From contig CACZZL010000012.1 of NCBI GenBank assembly GCA_902785605.1, positions 1-64,000 of the forward strand: a stretch of DNA of 64,000 nt, given 5' to 3'. The notes under the pieces are model-generated. The model had not been told where the DNA came from and ran no database searches. It was given only the letters and a program-made list of their open reading frames with translations. The position numbers were made by a program, and so were the translations under genes. This stretch comes from an uncultured Bacteroidales bacterium. Lineage in GTDB: Bacteria > Bacteroidota > Bacteroidia > Bacteroidales > Paludibacteraceae. Shown here in pieces: positions 8,556 through 18,511 of this stretch. Numbering within the stretch: the stretch's first letter is position 1; each line of letters opens with the position of its first letter.

Positions 8556-8586
8556 TTGCATATGTAAAATATTTTTTGTACCTTTG
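8556..8586 (+). promoter_or_regulatory. pectinesterase promoter
   Basis: TTG (8556-8558) and TACCTTTG (8579-8586) with 20 bp between them. The leader to ATG 8639 would be about 47 nt and is A/T-rich. Confidence 0.8.
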
Positions 8587-8638
8587 CAGCCGGATTAAAA
8601 TGGGTTGAGATCATTTTATACAATAAATAACAATAATT

Positions 8639-11422
8639 ATGAAAAAAATCTTCTCTTTGATGGCAGCGGCTCTGATGAGCCTCACCATGGTAGCAGGACC
8701 GAATGACCTGCTTTGGGATTACACGGATGCCGCTCCGAGTAGCAGTCCGGATTCATCGGCCGCTAAAAACGGCGCGTTGTATTTTAACAACAAGGTCAAC
8801 GATGCCGCAGGTACGAACAACGGCCTGAAGGGTATCAAGTTGAACAGTAGTGGTTACTGCTGCTTTACGAAGGCGGCTGTGTCCGGTAAACTGAAACTGA
8901 GTTTCGGTCCCCGTAGCGGTAGCAACGCTGCTGATATCGAGGTTTGGAACTGGAGCGGTGACAAGAGTGCGCAGACCAAAGGGGATACGAAGTACGCTAC
9001 CACCGGTCAACTGACCGAGTACGGCACGCAGATCATCGAACTGACTGCAGAGCAGAACAATATCTACCTCTGTCGTGGTGTGAACACGGAGACGGCGCTG
9101 CAGAAGATCCAGTTTGTAGAGGATGTCGCGCGTACGTTTGTGAACTTCAAGATCGAGTTCCGTGACAACCCGTACACCGTTCTTGAACCCGCAGCCGGTC
9201 TGCCGGAAGGCGTAGATGTGACGGGGACGAGTTACAATGGTGGTCAGCACGGTATTTTCGGCGGTTCTATTACCGTTCCTGTTGACGGACCGGTTAAGTT
9301 CACTATCGGCGCTTGCCAGTTCAGCGGCACTCCGATCAACGTGAAGAAGGACGGGGTAGATTTTGCGACGGTCGATAACAAAGCGGCTTGCGGGGAGACC
9401 GCGGGCAGTTTTGCGCAGAACGTCGTGTATGTTTATACGGGCGATGCGGGCGTGCTGACGTTTGAGTTGGCGGGCAATACGTATGTTCCTTATTTCTTTG
9501 CAGAAGCAACGGATATTGTGCCGTGCGAGATCATCTTCAAGGATCAGAACGGAGAAGTGCTGAGCCGTGTGGAGACCTATGAAGGCGCTACTTTAGGCAT
9601 TCTGCCGGAAGCGAGTGTACTGCCTGAGATAACAACCGGTGAGGTTTTCCGCGGATGGTTCTATTCGAACAACAAGAAAGCCGTTGTCGGTGACCCGATC
9701 ACGGGTAACACCACCATCCAGGCCAAGGTGACGCCGATTGAGACTGCTACGGTAGGTAGCGTGCAGACCTATAACTTCGCGGATCAGACTTTCTATCCGG
9801 AAGATCATGAGACCGTTGAGGTGCTTGGCGGTGCATTCCATGACGGACAACACGGCTGGTATTTCGCCGCAGATGGCTCGATTCGCGTAGCCGTAGCCGG
9901 CAATGCGGTGGTAGTTGTGACGCTGTGTAAGTATTCGGAGAGCGGTGACGTGAACGTAGTGGCAGGTGAACAAGTGCTGGCTACCTATCCGGTAGTGAAG
10001 AACGAGACCCCGGATGGAACGGAACTGACTGCGCAATACGAAGGTAATGCCGGTTGGTTGACGATCAACTGGACCGCAAAGCAGTACATTCACAAAGTGG
10101 TGGTTTACAACGTGTTGGACTTCTTGGAGAAAGATGAGAACACCGGTTATTACATCGTACCGGCAGGTGACGTGGCTTCGTTCCTGATGGCGATTGTGCA
10201 GGCTCAACCGGGCGATAAGATCTTCCTGCCGAACGGTACGTACGATCTCGGTGAGACCGTGCTGACGACCATCAGCAAGAACAATATCTCCATCATCGGT
10301 CAGTCTATGGAAGGTGTAATCATCAAGAATGCGCCGGACTACCGTAAGGAGAGCATTGACCAGACAGCAACGCTGAAAATCAATAAGAACGTATCGGGTA
10401 CGTACCTGCAAGACTTGACGCTCCAGAACGCACTCGATTACTATAAGAACGACAACGGCCGTGCCGTGGCACTCTGGGATCAGGGAACCAAGACGGTTTG
10501 CAAGAACGTGCGTCTGCTTTCGTACCAGGATACGTATTACAGCAACCTGCAAGGGGCTGTTAAGTACTTCGAGGATTGTGAGATTCACGGAACAGTGGAC
10601 TTCATCTGCGGTGACGGTAGTGTCTATTTCAAGAACAACTTGCTCTACTGCGAGAAGCGCAAGAAAGACGGTGGCGGTAGTGACGCTTTGACCGCTAACA
10701 ACGGTCCGGCTACGGATAAGGGTTATGTGTTCGAAGGTTGTACGGTAAAATCGGAATGTCCGGTCGTTTCGATGGGCCGCGCATGGAACAACACTCCGTC
10801 TGTATCGTTCCTCAATACGCTCGTAGATTACAGCGCCGGTCAGTTTGGTTTCGAGAGCGGCGATATTCAACGTTGGACCAAGAAACTGATGAACCCGAAT
10901 GCATGGCCGCAGTTCGGTGAGTATAACACCCACCTGGCTGACGGCACCGTGCTCACTCCGGCATCGAATGTTGTTACGTTCCTGGACGAGAAGAGCGGTA
11001 ATGCTACACAAGATATCGAGACCGTACTGAGTGCAGAGAATGCAGCAGCGCGTACCATGGAGTGGACGCTGGGTGACTGGAGTGCAACGGCTAAAGCTGA
11101 CGCTACACAAGCCGTTTGCGAACTGACAGCAGAAGAGCTGGAGCCGAACGGCATCTATCTGGTAGAAGGAAATGGTGAGTTCCAGGCAATCATCCTCGGT
11201 AGTGAGTTCATGGATCGTTTCGCGTTGTATGATGGTGTCAACTACACCGTTCGTAAGGCGAACGCTCGCGGTGGTTTTGGTCTGAAAGCCGGTGAAGAAC
11301 CGCACGAGGGTATCACCAATACGGAGGTCAGTAATGACCAAGTGAAGAAAATAGTTCGCAACGGACAAGTAGTTATCGTTCGTGACAATAAGGAGTATAA
11401 TGTGCTGGGTGCACAGTTGTAA
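8639..11422 (+). CDS. secreted multidomain pectinesterase (CE8 family)
   Basis: 927 residues with a Sec signal peptide (MKKIFSLMAAALMSLTMVAG). Residues about 20-290 look like beta-sandwich modules. About 297-365 resembles a Listeria-Bacteroides InlB-type repeat (EVFRGWFYSNNKKAV). The catalytic beta-helix spans about 505-775 and has the pectin methylesterase landmarks YQDTYYSN, GTVDFICGDG and MGRAWNN, so the Gln, two Asp and Arg positions are kept. It removes methyl esters from homogalacturonan. The C terminus (VIVRDNKEYNVLGAQL) resembles the short sorting tails of Bacteroidales type IX secretion substrates. Own promoter upstream; the next gene begins within 20 bp. Confidence 0.88.
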   Translation: MKKIFSLMAAALMSLTMVAGPNDLLWDYTDAAPSSSPDSSAAKNGALYFNNKVNDAAGTNNGLKGIKLNSSGYCCFTKAAVSGKLKLSFGPRSGSNAADIEVWNWSGDKSAQTKGDTKYATTGQLTEYGTQIIELTAEQNNIYLCRGVNTETALQKIQFVEDVARTFVNFKIEFRDNPYTVLEPAAGLPEGVDVTGTSYNGGQHGIFGGSITVPVDGPVKFTIGACQFSGTPINVKKDGVDFATVDNKAACGETAGSFAQNVVYVYTGDAGVLTFELAGNTYVPYFFAEATDIVPCEIIFKDQNGEVLSRVETYEGATLGILPEASVLPEITTGEVFRGWFYSNNKKAVVGDPITGNTTIQAKVTPIETATVGSVQTYNFADQTFYPEDHETVEVLGGAFHDGQHGWYFAADGSIRVAVAGNAVVVVTLCKYSESGDVNVVAGEQVLATYPVVKNETPDGTELTAQYEGNAGWLTINWTAKQYIHKVVVYNVLDFLEKDENTGYYIVPAGDVASFLMAIVQAQPGDKIFLPNGTYDLGETVLTTISKNNISIIGQSMEGVIIKNAPDYRKESIDQTATLKINKNVSGTYLQDLTLQNALDYYKNDNGRAVALWDQGTKTVCKNVRLLSYQDTYYSNLQGAVKYFEDCEIHGTVDFICGDGSVYFKNNLLYCEKRKKDGGGSDALTANNGPATDKGYVFEGCTVKSECPVVSMGRAWNNTPSVSFLNTLVDYSAGQFGFESGDIQRWTKKLMNPNAWPQFGEYNTHLADGTVLTPASNVVTFLDEKSGNATQDIETVLSAENAAARTMEWTLGDWSATAKADATQAVCELTAEELEPNGIYLVEGNGEFQAIILGSEFMDRFALYDGVNYTVRKANARGGFGLKAGEEPHEGITNTEVSNDQVKKIVRNGQVVIVRDNKEYNVLGAQL

Positions 11423-11439
11423 ATAAAGGATTGAAGATT

Positions 11440-13101
11440 GTGGATTGGTTTATTAATCTGTTTATTGGCTCGGGAATAGCACACTCTATCTGTGTGCTAT
11501 CCCTTGCTATAACCATAGGTATTTTTTTAGGACATAAGCTTAAGTTCAAAGGTATCACCTTGGGCATTACGTGGATTCTGTTCTGCGCAATTGCCTGCAG
11601 TCATTTCGGTATGCGTCTGAACAAAGACGTGTTGGATTTTGCCAAAGACTTAGGCCTTATTCTGTTTGTCTATTCCATCGGCCTGCAAGTGGGACCGTCG
11701 TTCTTCTCGTCTTTCCGCAAGGGCGGATTGAGTCTGAACATGTTAGCCCTGAGCATCGTGCTGTTAGGTTGTATCACGGCGTTTGTGATTCATCTGATCA
11801 GCGGTGAGCCGGTGGAGGTAATGACGGGTGTGCTGTTTGGCGCAGTGACGAACACACCGGGTCTGGGTGCTGCGCAAGAAGCGTTTGCCGGGACGGGTGC
11901 TGATGCCAGTATATTAGCCAGCGGATATGCCATGGCCTATCCTTTGGGTGTGGTTGGTATCCTCGTCTCGCTCCTGCTGATCCGTTGGATCTTCCGTATT
12001 AAACTGGATAAGGAAGAAGAGAAAGTGTCCGCTGAGAAAGGGGATGTGCAGCAGCTCCAACGCTTTGATATAGAGCTGATGACACCGCAGATGGAAGGTG
12101 TCCGCGTACGGGATCTGAAGAGTCTGACGCATGTGGACCTGATTGCCAGTCGGGTGCTGACCCAAGATGGCACAGAGTATATGCCCGATGCGGACTCGGT
12201 GCTGCATGTGGGCGATAAAGTGCGTTTTGTAGGTGACGCCAAGGATGAGCGAACGGTTCTGCTCTTAGGCCCGAAGACGGAAGTGAAATGGGAGGAGAAA
12301 GAGAAGGACGTCCATCTGGTGAACCGGCATATTATTGTGACGAACTCGAAGTTGAACGGTAAACGTATCAGCGATCTGAAGATTCGCGAGGCGTATCAGG
12401 TGACCATCACCCGAATCCGTCGTGCCGGTATCGAGCTGTTGGCAACCCCCGAACTGCGTCTGCAGATGGGAGACCGTCTGACGGTAGTCGGAGATCAGGC
12501 CATCGTAGAGAAGATGGCTACCAAGTTCGGTAACTCGACCAAGAAACTGGATGCACCGAACCTGGCAACGTTGTTCTTGGGCATCATCTTAGGTATCACT
12601 TTAGGCTCGCTGCCGATTGCTATCCCGGGCTTGTCGCAAGGCTTCAAACTGGGTATCGCCGGAGGTTCACTCATCATCGCCATCCTCATCGGAGCGTTCG
12701 GACCGAAGTTCCATCTGGTGACCTACACCACATCGTCTGCCAACCTGATGATCCGTGAAATCGGAATATCGTTGTTCTTGGCAGCCGTAGGTTTTGGTGC
12801 CGGAGAGAAATTCGTCGATGTGTTACTCAACGGCGGTTATGTGTGGATCGGCTACGGTGTGTTGATCACGATGATCCCGCTGCTGCTGGTCGGTTTCGTG
12901 GGACGTAAATGGATGAAATTGGACTATTTCACACTGATGGGTCTCATTGCCGGTTCGACAACCGACCCGCCTGCATTGGCCTATGCGACCTCGCAGTCGA
13001 GCAATAACGACCGTGCGGCTGTGGCGTATTCAACGGTGTACCCGCTGACGATGTTCCTCCGAGTGCTGACGGGACAGTTGATGATCATTCTGTTTGTTTG
13101 A
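11440..13101 (+). CDS. AspT/YidE-type transporter with two RCK_C domains
   Basis: About 553 residues. Two sets of membrane helices (roughly 1-185 and 370-553) flank two cytosolic TrkA_C/RCK_C domains (about 205-365), the layout of the YidE/YbjL and AspT antiporters. Repeated half-motifs include FGAVTNTPGLGAAQEAF and GLIAGSTTDPPALAYA. Substrate unknown; AspT relatives exchange dicarboxylic amino acids. I prefer the GTG at 11440, which gives the family-like MDWFINLFIGSGIAHS; a TTG at 11431 adds three residues. The stop overlaps the MATE start (TTGA). Confidence 0.85.
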   Translation: MDWFINLFIGSGIAHSICVLSLAITIGIFLGHKLKFKGITLGITWILFCAIACSHFGMRLNKDVLDFAKDLGLILFVYSIGLQVGPSFFSSFRKGGLSLNMLALSIVLLGCITAFVIHLISGEPVEVMTGVLFGAVTNTPGLGAAQEAFAGTGADASILASGYAMAYPLGVVGILVSLLLIRWIFRIKLDKEEEKVSAEKGDVQQLQRFDIELMTPQMEGVRVRDLKSLTHVDLIASRVLTQDGTEYMPDADSVLHVGDKVRFVGDAKDERTVLLLGPKTEVKWEEKEKDVHLVNRHIIVTNSKLNGKRISDLKIREAYQVTITRIRRAGIELLATPELRLQMGDRLTVVGDQAIVEKMATKFGNSTKKLDAPNLATLFLGIILGITLGSLPIAIPGLSQGFKLGIAGGSLIIAILIGAFGPKFHLVTYTTSSANLMIREIGISLFLAAVGFGAGEKFVDVLLNGGYVWIGYGVLITMIPLLLVGFVGRKWMKLDYFTLMGLIAGSTTDPPALAYATSQSSNNDRAAVAYSTVYPLTMFLRVLTGQLMIILFV

Positions 13102-14432
13102 CGACGAATAGGGACATATTACGACTGGCCGTGCCGAGTATCCTGGCGAACATCACGATTCCGCTGGTCGGGATTGTGGACACGGCGATAGTCGGGCATC
13201 TGAGTGATGCTGCGGCAATCGGCGGAATAGCCATCGGCACCATGCTCTTTGATTTGCTGTACTGGAACTTCGGTTTTCTGCGGGTAGGTACCAGCGGACT
13301 CACAGCCCAAGCCTATGGGAAAGGACAAAGGGACGATGTACAATGTACAAAGGTGCCTGCGGAGTGCCGTAAGATACTCACGCAGAGCATCACGATTGCG
13401 TTGATCGCTGCATTGGTAATCTGGGCCATCCAATGGTTGTTTGTGACGGCCGTACTGGCTGTCGTGCCTTGCTCGGACGAGGTGGCACGGGTGGCAAAAG
13501 AGTACTTCTTCGTGCGCATATGGGCTGCCCCTGCAACGCTGATGTTGTTCACATTCAAAGGCTGGTTCATCGGTATGCAGGACACTATGAGTCCGATGGC
13601 GGTGGATATACTGGTCAATGTGGTGAACATGGCAGCCAGTTATTATCTGGCCGTTTATACCCCCTTGGGTGTGGTTGGTGTGGCGCATGGTACGCTGATT
13701 GCCCAATACAGCGGATTGCTGCTCGCGATACTCGTGATGACGTTCAAGTACCACATCATACACATCGGCCTGCGCGAGATCATCGAAGCAATGCGCTGGT
13801 CGCAGACCAAACGGATGATGGCGCTGAACGGTAACTTGTTCATTCGCTCGCTCTGTTTCATGGTGGTCTATGTGGGCTATACCTCGCTGGCCAGCCGTTA
13901 CGGCGACACCGAACTGGCAGTCAGCAGTATATTGATGAAACTGTTTATGTTCTTCTCCTTCTTCGTGGACGGCTTTGCATATGCCGGCGAAGCCTTGGTC
14001 GGAAAAGCGATTGGAGAATTAAAAATTAAAAATGAAAAATTAAAAATCAGCGGTGTTGTCCGTGCGCTGTTTAACTGGAGTATCGGAGTGGGGCTGCTGT
14101 TCACAGCTGTCTATGCCCTGTGGGGCGATGAGTGCATGGCGTTGATGACCGATGATGCAACGGTGCTGGAAGCGACCGGTCGGTACATGGGATGGTTGAT
14201 CGCGATGCCGATAGTCAGTGCGTTGGCATTCATGTGGGACGGAATCTATGTCGGAGCTACAGCCGGCAAGCAGATTCGCAATGCGATGATCTGGGCTGCT
14301 GTAGGATTTGTAGGCGCATATGCCCTCTGTTACCGGTTCTGTGGGCCACAGGCATTATACATAGCGTACTTTGTGCACTTGGGTGCCCGGGTACTATACT
14401 TGACAATAAAATGGAAAGATTTGGAATCATAG
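13098..14432 (+). CDS. MATE family efflux transporter (DinF-like)
   Basis: 444 residues, about 12 membrane segments, TTG start overlapping the previous stop. The N-terminal LAVPSILANITIPLVGIVDT and later GWFIGMQDTMSP are typical of MATE transporters, which export cationic drugs or metabolites using Na+ or H+ gradients. Two short stretches look like repeat-derived insertions: nucleotides 13321-13355 (GTACAAA type) and 14016-14048 (AATTAAA heptamers, encoding GELKIKNEKLKIS between helices). Both keep the frame and fall in loops. The downstream RND adaptor begins inside its last 22 bp. Confidence 0.9.
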   Translation: MTTNRDILRLAVPSILANITIPLVGIVDTAIVGHLSDAAAIGGIAIGTMLFDLLYWNFGFLRVGTSGLTAQAYGKGQRDDVQCTKVPAECRKILTQSITIALIAALVIWAIQWLFVTAVLAVVPCSDEVARVAKEYFFVRIWAAPATLMLFTFKGWFIGMQDTMSPMAVDILVNVVNMAASYYLAVYTPLGVVGVAHGTLIAQYSGLLLAILVMTFKYHIIHIGLREIIEAMRWSQTKRMMALNGNLFIRSLCFMVVYVGYTSLASRYGDTELAVSSILMKLFMFFSFFVDGFAYAGEALVGKAIGELKIKNEKLKISGVVRALFNWSIGVGLLFTAVYALWGDECMALMTDDATVLEATGRYMGWLIAMPIVSALAFMWDGIYVGATAGKQIRNAMIWAAVGFVGAYALCYRFCGPQALYIAYFVHLGARVLYLTIKWKDLES

Positions 14433-15433
14433 TTTTACTCGCGCTCTGTCTGGCAGGGTGTGCGAAACAGGACAACGCCCGTTATGAGCGTCCGGCTCTG
14501 CGTGTCCGTACCCTGGTGGTGACACCGCAACAACAAACGGCGTCCTCCCGGTATGTGGGCTCCATCGAGGCCATACGTGAGGTGCCGCTTAGTCTGCATA
14601 TGAACAGCCGTATTGAGGCGGTGTATGTGCATAACGGCGAACGGGTGCGTACCGGACAGGTGTTGATGCTATTGGACAGTACGCAGGCGAAGAATGCCGT
14701 GCTCTCAACACAAGCCTCTTTGCATCGCGCGCAGGATGCCCACGCTCGTGTGAAGCAAGTGCATGAGAAAGGAGTAGTGACCGACCAGAAAATGGTGGAG
14801 GTGGAGTCGCAACTGGCGCAAGCACAGGCGATGTATGAAGCGGCACTGCAGCAACTCAAAGAGTGTTCGTTGGTAGCACCCTGTGCCGGGGTAGTGAGCG
14901 GATTGGACGTGGAGAAAGGGCAGCATATTATTCCCGGCAGAACGCTCTGTTCGCTGTTGGATGTGAGCGCTTACCGCGTGGTGTTCACCGTGCCGGAAGC
15001 AGAGATAGGAGGCGTGGGAGAGCATGGTCAGGTGACCTGTCCTGCGATTGACGCTTCGTTCCCTATAACAGTTACCGAAAAGAGCCCGAGTGCCAACACC
15101 CTCACTCATACCTATGACGTAGCGGCACGGGTGCATGGCGGAACAGAGGCCTTGTTGCCCGGTATGGTAGCGGTGGTGCAGATGCAACCTTCCGCACAAG
15201 ACGCTCCTTCCGAGAGTATAGTTCTTCCTGCCCGGTGTGTGCTGATGAAAACAGAAGGTCCTACTGTATGGGTGGTGAACCAAGGACAAGTGACTCGTCG
15301 CGCCATCACGGTGGACGGCTATCTGGCAGACGGTGTCAAGGTGACTTCCGGTCTGCAGGCCGGAGATACAGTGGTGACGGAGGGATACCAGAAACTGTAC
15401 AACGGGTGTAACGTGATTTGTGACGTACAATAA
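14411..15433 (+). CDS. RND efflux periplasmic adaptor lipoprotein
   Basis: 340 residues. The signal peptide ends in a lipobox (LLALCLAGC), so the protein is anchored by lipid. The membrane fusion protein layout is clear: a biotinyl-lipoyl-like half (SRIEAVYVHNGERVRTGQVL), an alpha-helical hairpin (about 90-150, coiled coil), the second lipoyl half (LVAPCAGVVSGLDVEKGQ) and a C-terminal beta region. ATG 14411 is chosen because it yields the signal peptide; the frame is open to 14192. It bridges the pump at 15437 and the TolC protein at 18508. Confidence 0.92.
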   Translation: MERFGIIVLLALCLAGCAKQDNARYERPALRVRTLVVTPQQQTASSRYVGSIEAIREVPLSLHMNSRIEAVYVHNGERVRTGQVLMLLDSTQAKNAVLSTQASLHRAQDAHARVKQVHEKGVVTDQKMVEVESQLAQAQAMYEAALQQLKECSLVAPCAGVVSGLDVEKGQHIIPGRTLCSLLDVSAYRVVFTVPEAEIGGVGEHGQVTCPAIDASFPITVTEKSPSANTLTHTYDVAARVHGGTEALLPGMVAVVQMQPSAQDAPSESIVLPARCVLMKTEGPTVWVVNQGQVTRRAITVDGYLADGVKVTSGLQAGDTVVTEGYQKLYNGCNVICDVQ

Positions 15434-15436
15434 GAA

Positions 15437-18400
15437 ATGAAGACGCAAAAACACATAGAAGGTGCAATGCGTAGGCACGGAGTAGTGATCGCACTATTCC
15501 TGCTGATGATGGCGTTCGGTATATGGTCGCTACCGCAGCTGAACAAAGATGAGTTCCCGCAGTTCACCATACGCCAAGGATTGGTAGTGGCGGTCTATCC
15601 GGGAGCTACGGCGCAAGAGGTGGAAGAGCAGGTTACCATACCGCTGGAAGACTACATCAACTCGTTTGAGGTGGTGGATAAGTCCAAGACTTTTTCATAC
15701 TCCGAAGACGGCATCGTCTATGTCTATGTGATGCTGCGCAATTCGGTGCGAGACAATGACAAAGCATGGACCAAGATACGAGCCGGTCTGCCGCTGTTGC
15801 AGCGGACACAGATGCCTTCGGGCGTGCTGCAGACTTTGGTGATTGACGATTTTGGCAATACTTCTTCGTTGCTGATTGCTGTGGAAAGCGCCCAGCGTTC
15901 ACCGCGTGAACTGGAGCAATACGCCAAACAGGTCTGCTCGGCCCTGCGCACCATCCCCGAGATGGGCAAACTGCGGATCATGGGACAGCAGACGGAGGAG
16001 ATAGCGGTCACCATCGATGTGGAGCGACTCTCGATGTACGGCATCAACCTCAACACGCTGCAAGCACAACTGGCTATGCAGGGGCTGCGTACCATTGGCG
16101 GAGAGAACGATGCGCAGGGTACAATGCAAGTCGTGCTGCCTTATCAGTCTGAATATGAGATACAGGAGCAGATCATCTGGTCCGACCCGCTCACCGGTAG
16201 TGTGGTGCGATTGAAAGATGTGGCTTCGGTACAACGCCGCTATCAGAAACCGAAGCAGTATGTCGCCTATGACGGAGCATCGTGTCTGATTCTGAATCTG
16301 GAGATGGTGCCCGGTAATAACATCGTCGCATTCGGTGACGAGGTGGACAAGCAACTGGCACAAGCCATGCAGACACTGCCGCCGGATATCCGTTTTCACC
16401 GCATCACCGACCAGCCGAAAGTGGTGAACCATTCGGTGCTCTCTTTCTTGCGGGATATCGTCATTTCCATCTTAGTGGTGATCGCGGTGATGCTGTTGCT
16501 CTTCCCCTTACGTACCGCATTGGTCGCTTCAACGGGTGTGCCGGTTTGTACTGCTATCTGTATCGGTATGATGCATATTACCGGTATTGAACTGAACACC
16601 GTGACGCTGGCAGCCCTGATCTTCGTACTGGGTATGATCGTGGATGACAGCGTGATTGTGATTGACGGGTACACGAACCTGTTGGAACGTCGTCATTCGC
16701 GTTGGTACTCAGCGGTGGTCAGCACGAGTCTGCTGTTCATACCGATGTCCCTGGCCACTATGGCGATCTCCGGTATGTTCTTCCCTATGACCCATATCAT
16801 TACCGGGCCGTTAGGTGAGTTCGTGCAACTCTTCCCCTGGGCTGTGTTGTTTGCGCTGGTAGCAAGTATCTTCTATGCTTCTTGGGTGACACCCTATTTA
16901 TCGTATCGTTTCATCAAACTGCGCAAGGACGAAGAGTGGACGCTCTTTGAGCGTGTGCAGAACCGATTCTTCGGTTGGCTGCAGTCGTCGTATCAGCGTA
17001 TGTTGCAGTATTGTTTTGACCGACCGATTATCGTATGGAGCCTGCTGATAGGCGCTACGGTGATTGGCCTTGTGCTGCTGATGAACTTGAACCTGCAGTT
17101 ATTACCCAAGGCCGAGCGGGAATTCTTCGCCGTGGAGATTCATCTGAGGGACGGTGCTACGTTGCAAGAGACGGCGGATGTGGCAGACTCGCTTGCGTCC
17201 ATCTTGCGCCAAGACGAACGTGTGACCAGTGTCACGTCGTTCATCGGACAGTCCTCTCCGCGTTTCCATGCGACCTATTCACCCAACACACCGCGTACCA
17301 ATTATGCGCAGTTGATTGTCAATACCAAGTCGGACAAGGCGACCGCGCAGATACTCAAGACCTATGGCGAGCAATACGATAATTATTTCCCGAACGCCTA
17401 TGCCCGATTCAAGCAGTTGGACTATCAGGCAGTAAAGAACCCGGTTGAGTTTCGTGTACAAGGAGAAGACCGAGCCGTCATGGCGCGGATAGCAGACAGC
17501 ATAGCGTGTTACATGGAGACGATGCCTGAGTTACAATGGATCCATACCGACTACGATAACATGACGGCTTCCACGCGTATCGTGCTCAAGGCAGACGAGG
17601 CAACACGGTTAGGTGTGACCCAGACAATGCTCTCGCTCTACTTGCGCGAAGTGACCCAAGGGGCAACCGTCACCACCTTGTACGAAGGCAGTCAATCTGT
17701 TCCGGTAGTGCTCTATACGGCAGGAGCAGATACGATGAACACAACGCAGTTAGCGTCATTACCTGTCCCGACGGCTGTGCCGGGAGTATGGGTACCGCTA
17801 CGGCAAGTGGCAGACCTGGAACCCGAGTGGCACCGCACTTGTCTGGAGCGACGCAATGCTGTCAAGACAATTACCGTCGGGGCTGATTTGCGAGGAGCAA
17901 CCAGTCAGGTGGATGCGGAGCGTAAGATCCAACAGTGGATAGATACCAACCTGACCGAACTGCCGGAGGGAGTATCGATTTGTTCCGGTGGTTTGTCGGA
18001 AATCAATGCGCAGATCCTGCCGCAGATATTATGGTCCATTGTGGCTGCGCTGGCGGTGATGTTGGCATTGCTCATCTACCATTTCGGCAAACTCGGCCTG
18101 GCGCTCTTGGCCCTGTCCAGTTCGATCTTGTGCCTGTTCGGCTCCATGCTCGGGTTATGGCTCTTCGGATTGGATATATCCATCACGGCCGTATTGGGTA
18201 TCGTCAGTCTGATTGGTATCATTGTGCGGAATGCGATCATGATGTATGAATATGCGGAAGACTCCCGCAAATACAAACAACTGAATTATCGGGAAGCGGC
18301 CTTCCAAGCCGGACTGCGACGAATGCGTCCTGTCTTCCTTACATCGGCTACTACCGCTCTCGGTGTGCTGCCTATGATCATCGCAGCAACCGGTCTTTGG

Positions 18401-18511
18401 ATGCCGATGGGGGTAGTGATCTGTTTTGGGGTTATCTTTACTTTGCCGCTCACCGTGACGATTCTGCCGGTGGTATATTGGCAGGTGTACAAACATAAAG
18501 ACGCTGCATGA
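15437..18511 (+). CDS. RND efflux pump, AcrB/MdtB-like permease
   Basis: 1,024 residues, the full length of the family. Two repeats of six membrane helices each with a large periplasmic loop. TM4 carries the proton-relay pair in LGMIVDDSVIVIDG, and the N terminus has the usual INKDEFPQF-like start (NKDEFPQFTIRQGL). It exports hydrophobic or amphipathic compounds from the periplasm or outer leaflet. It lies 3 bp after the adaptor and overlaps the TolC gene by 4 bp (ATGA), so the tripartite complex is encoded as one unit. Substrate not predictable. Confidence 0.95.
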   Translation: MKTQKHIEGAMRRHGVVIALFLLMMAFGIWSLPQLNKDEFPQFTIRQGLVVAVYPGATAQEVEEQVTIPLEDYINSFEVVDKSKTFSYSEDGIVYVYVMLRNSVRDNDKAWTKIRAGLPLLQRTQMPSGVLQTLVIDDFGNTSSLLIAVESAQRSPRELEQYAKQVCSALRTIPEMGKLRIMGQQTEEIAVTIDVERLSMYGINLNTLQAQLAMQGLRTIGGENDAQGTMQVVLPYQSEYEIQEQIIWSDPLTGSVVRLKDVASVQRRYQKPKQYVAYDGASCLILNLEMVPGNNIVAFGDEVDKQLAQAMQTLPPDIRFHRITDQPKVVNHSVLSFLRDIVISILVVIAVMLLLFPLRTALVASTGVPVCTAICIGMMHITGIELNTVTLAALIFVLGMIVDDSVIVIDGYTNLLERRHSRWYSAVVSTSLLFIPMSLATMAISGMFFPMTHIITGPLGEFVQLFPWAVLFALVASIFYASWVTPYLSYRFIKLRKDEEWTLFERVQNRFFGWLQSSYQRMLQYCFDRPIIVWSLLIGATVIGLVLLMNLNLQLLPKAEREFFAVEIHLRDGATLQETADVADSLASILRQDERVTSVTSFIGQSSPRFHATYSPNTPRTNYAQLIVNTKSDKATAQILKTYGEQYDNYFPNAYARFKQLDYQAVKNPVEFRVQGEDRAVMARIADSIACYMETMPELQWIHTDYDNMTASTRIVLKADEATRLGVTQTMLSLYLREVTQGATVTTLYEGSQSVPVVLYTAGADTMNTTQLASLPVPTAVPGVWVPLRQVADLEPEWHRTCLERRNAVKTITVGADLRGATSQVDAERKIQQWIDTNLTELPEGVSICSGGLSEINAQILPQILWSIVAALAVMLALLIYHFGKLGLALLALSSSILCLFGSMLGLWLFGLDISITAVLGIVSLIGIIVRNAIMMYEYAEDSRKYKQLNYREAAFQAGLRRMRPVFLTSATTALGVLPMIIAATGLWMPMGVVICFGVIFTLPLTVTILPVVYWQVYKHKDAA

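Noticed and set aside
9593-11368. 591-codon open frame antisense to the pectinesterase
   Set aside because: A shadow frame from codon bias of the real gene; no signal, motif or promoter. The same applies to long antisense frames at 36539-37861, 39753-40823, 50177-51655, 51995-53536 and 58510-59547.
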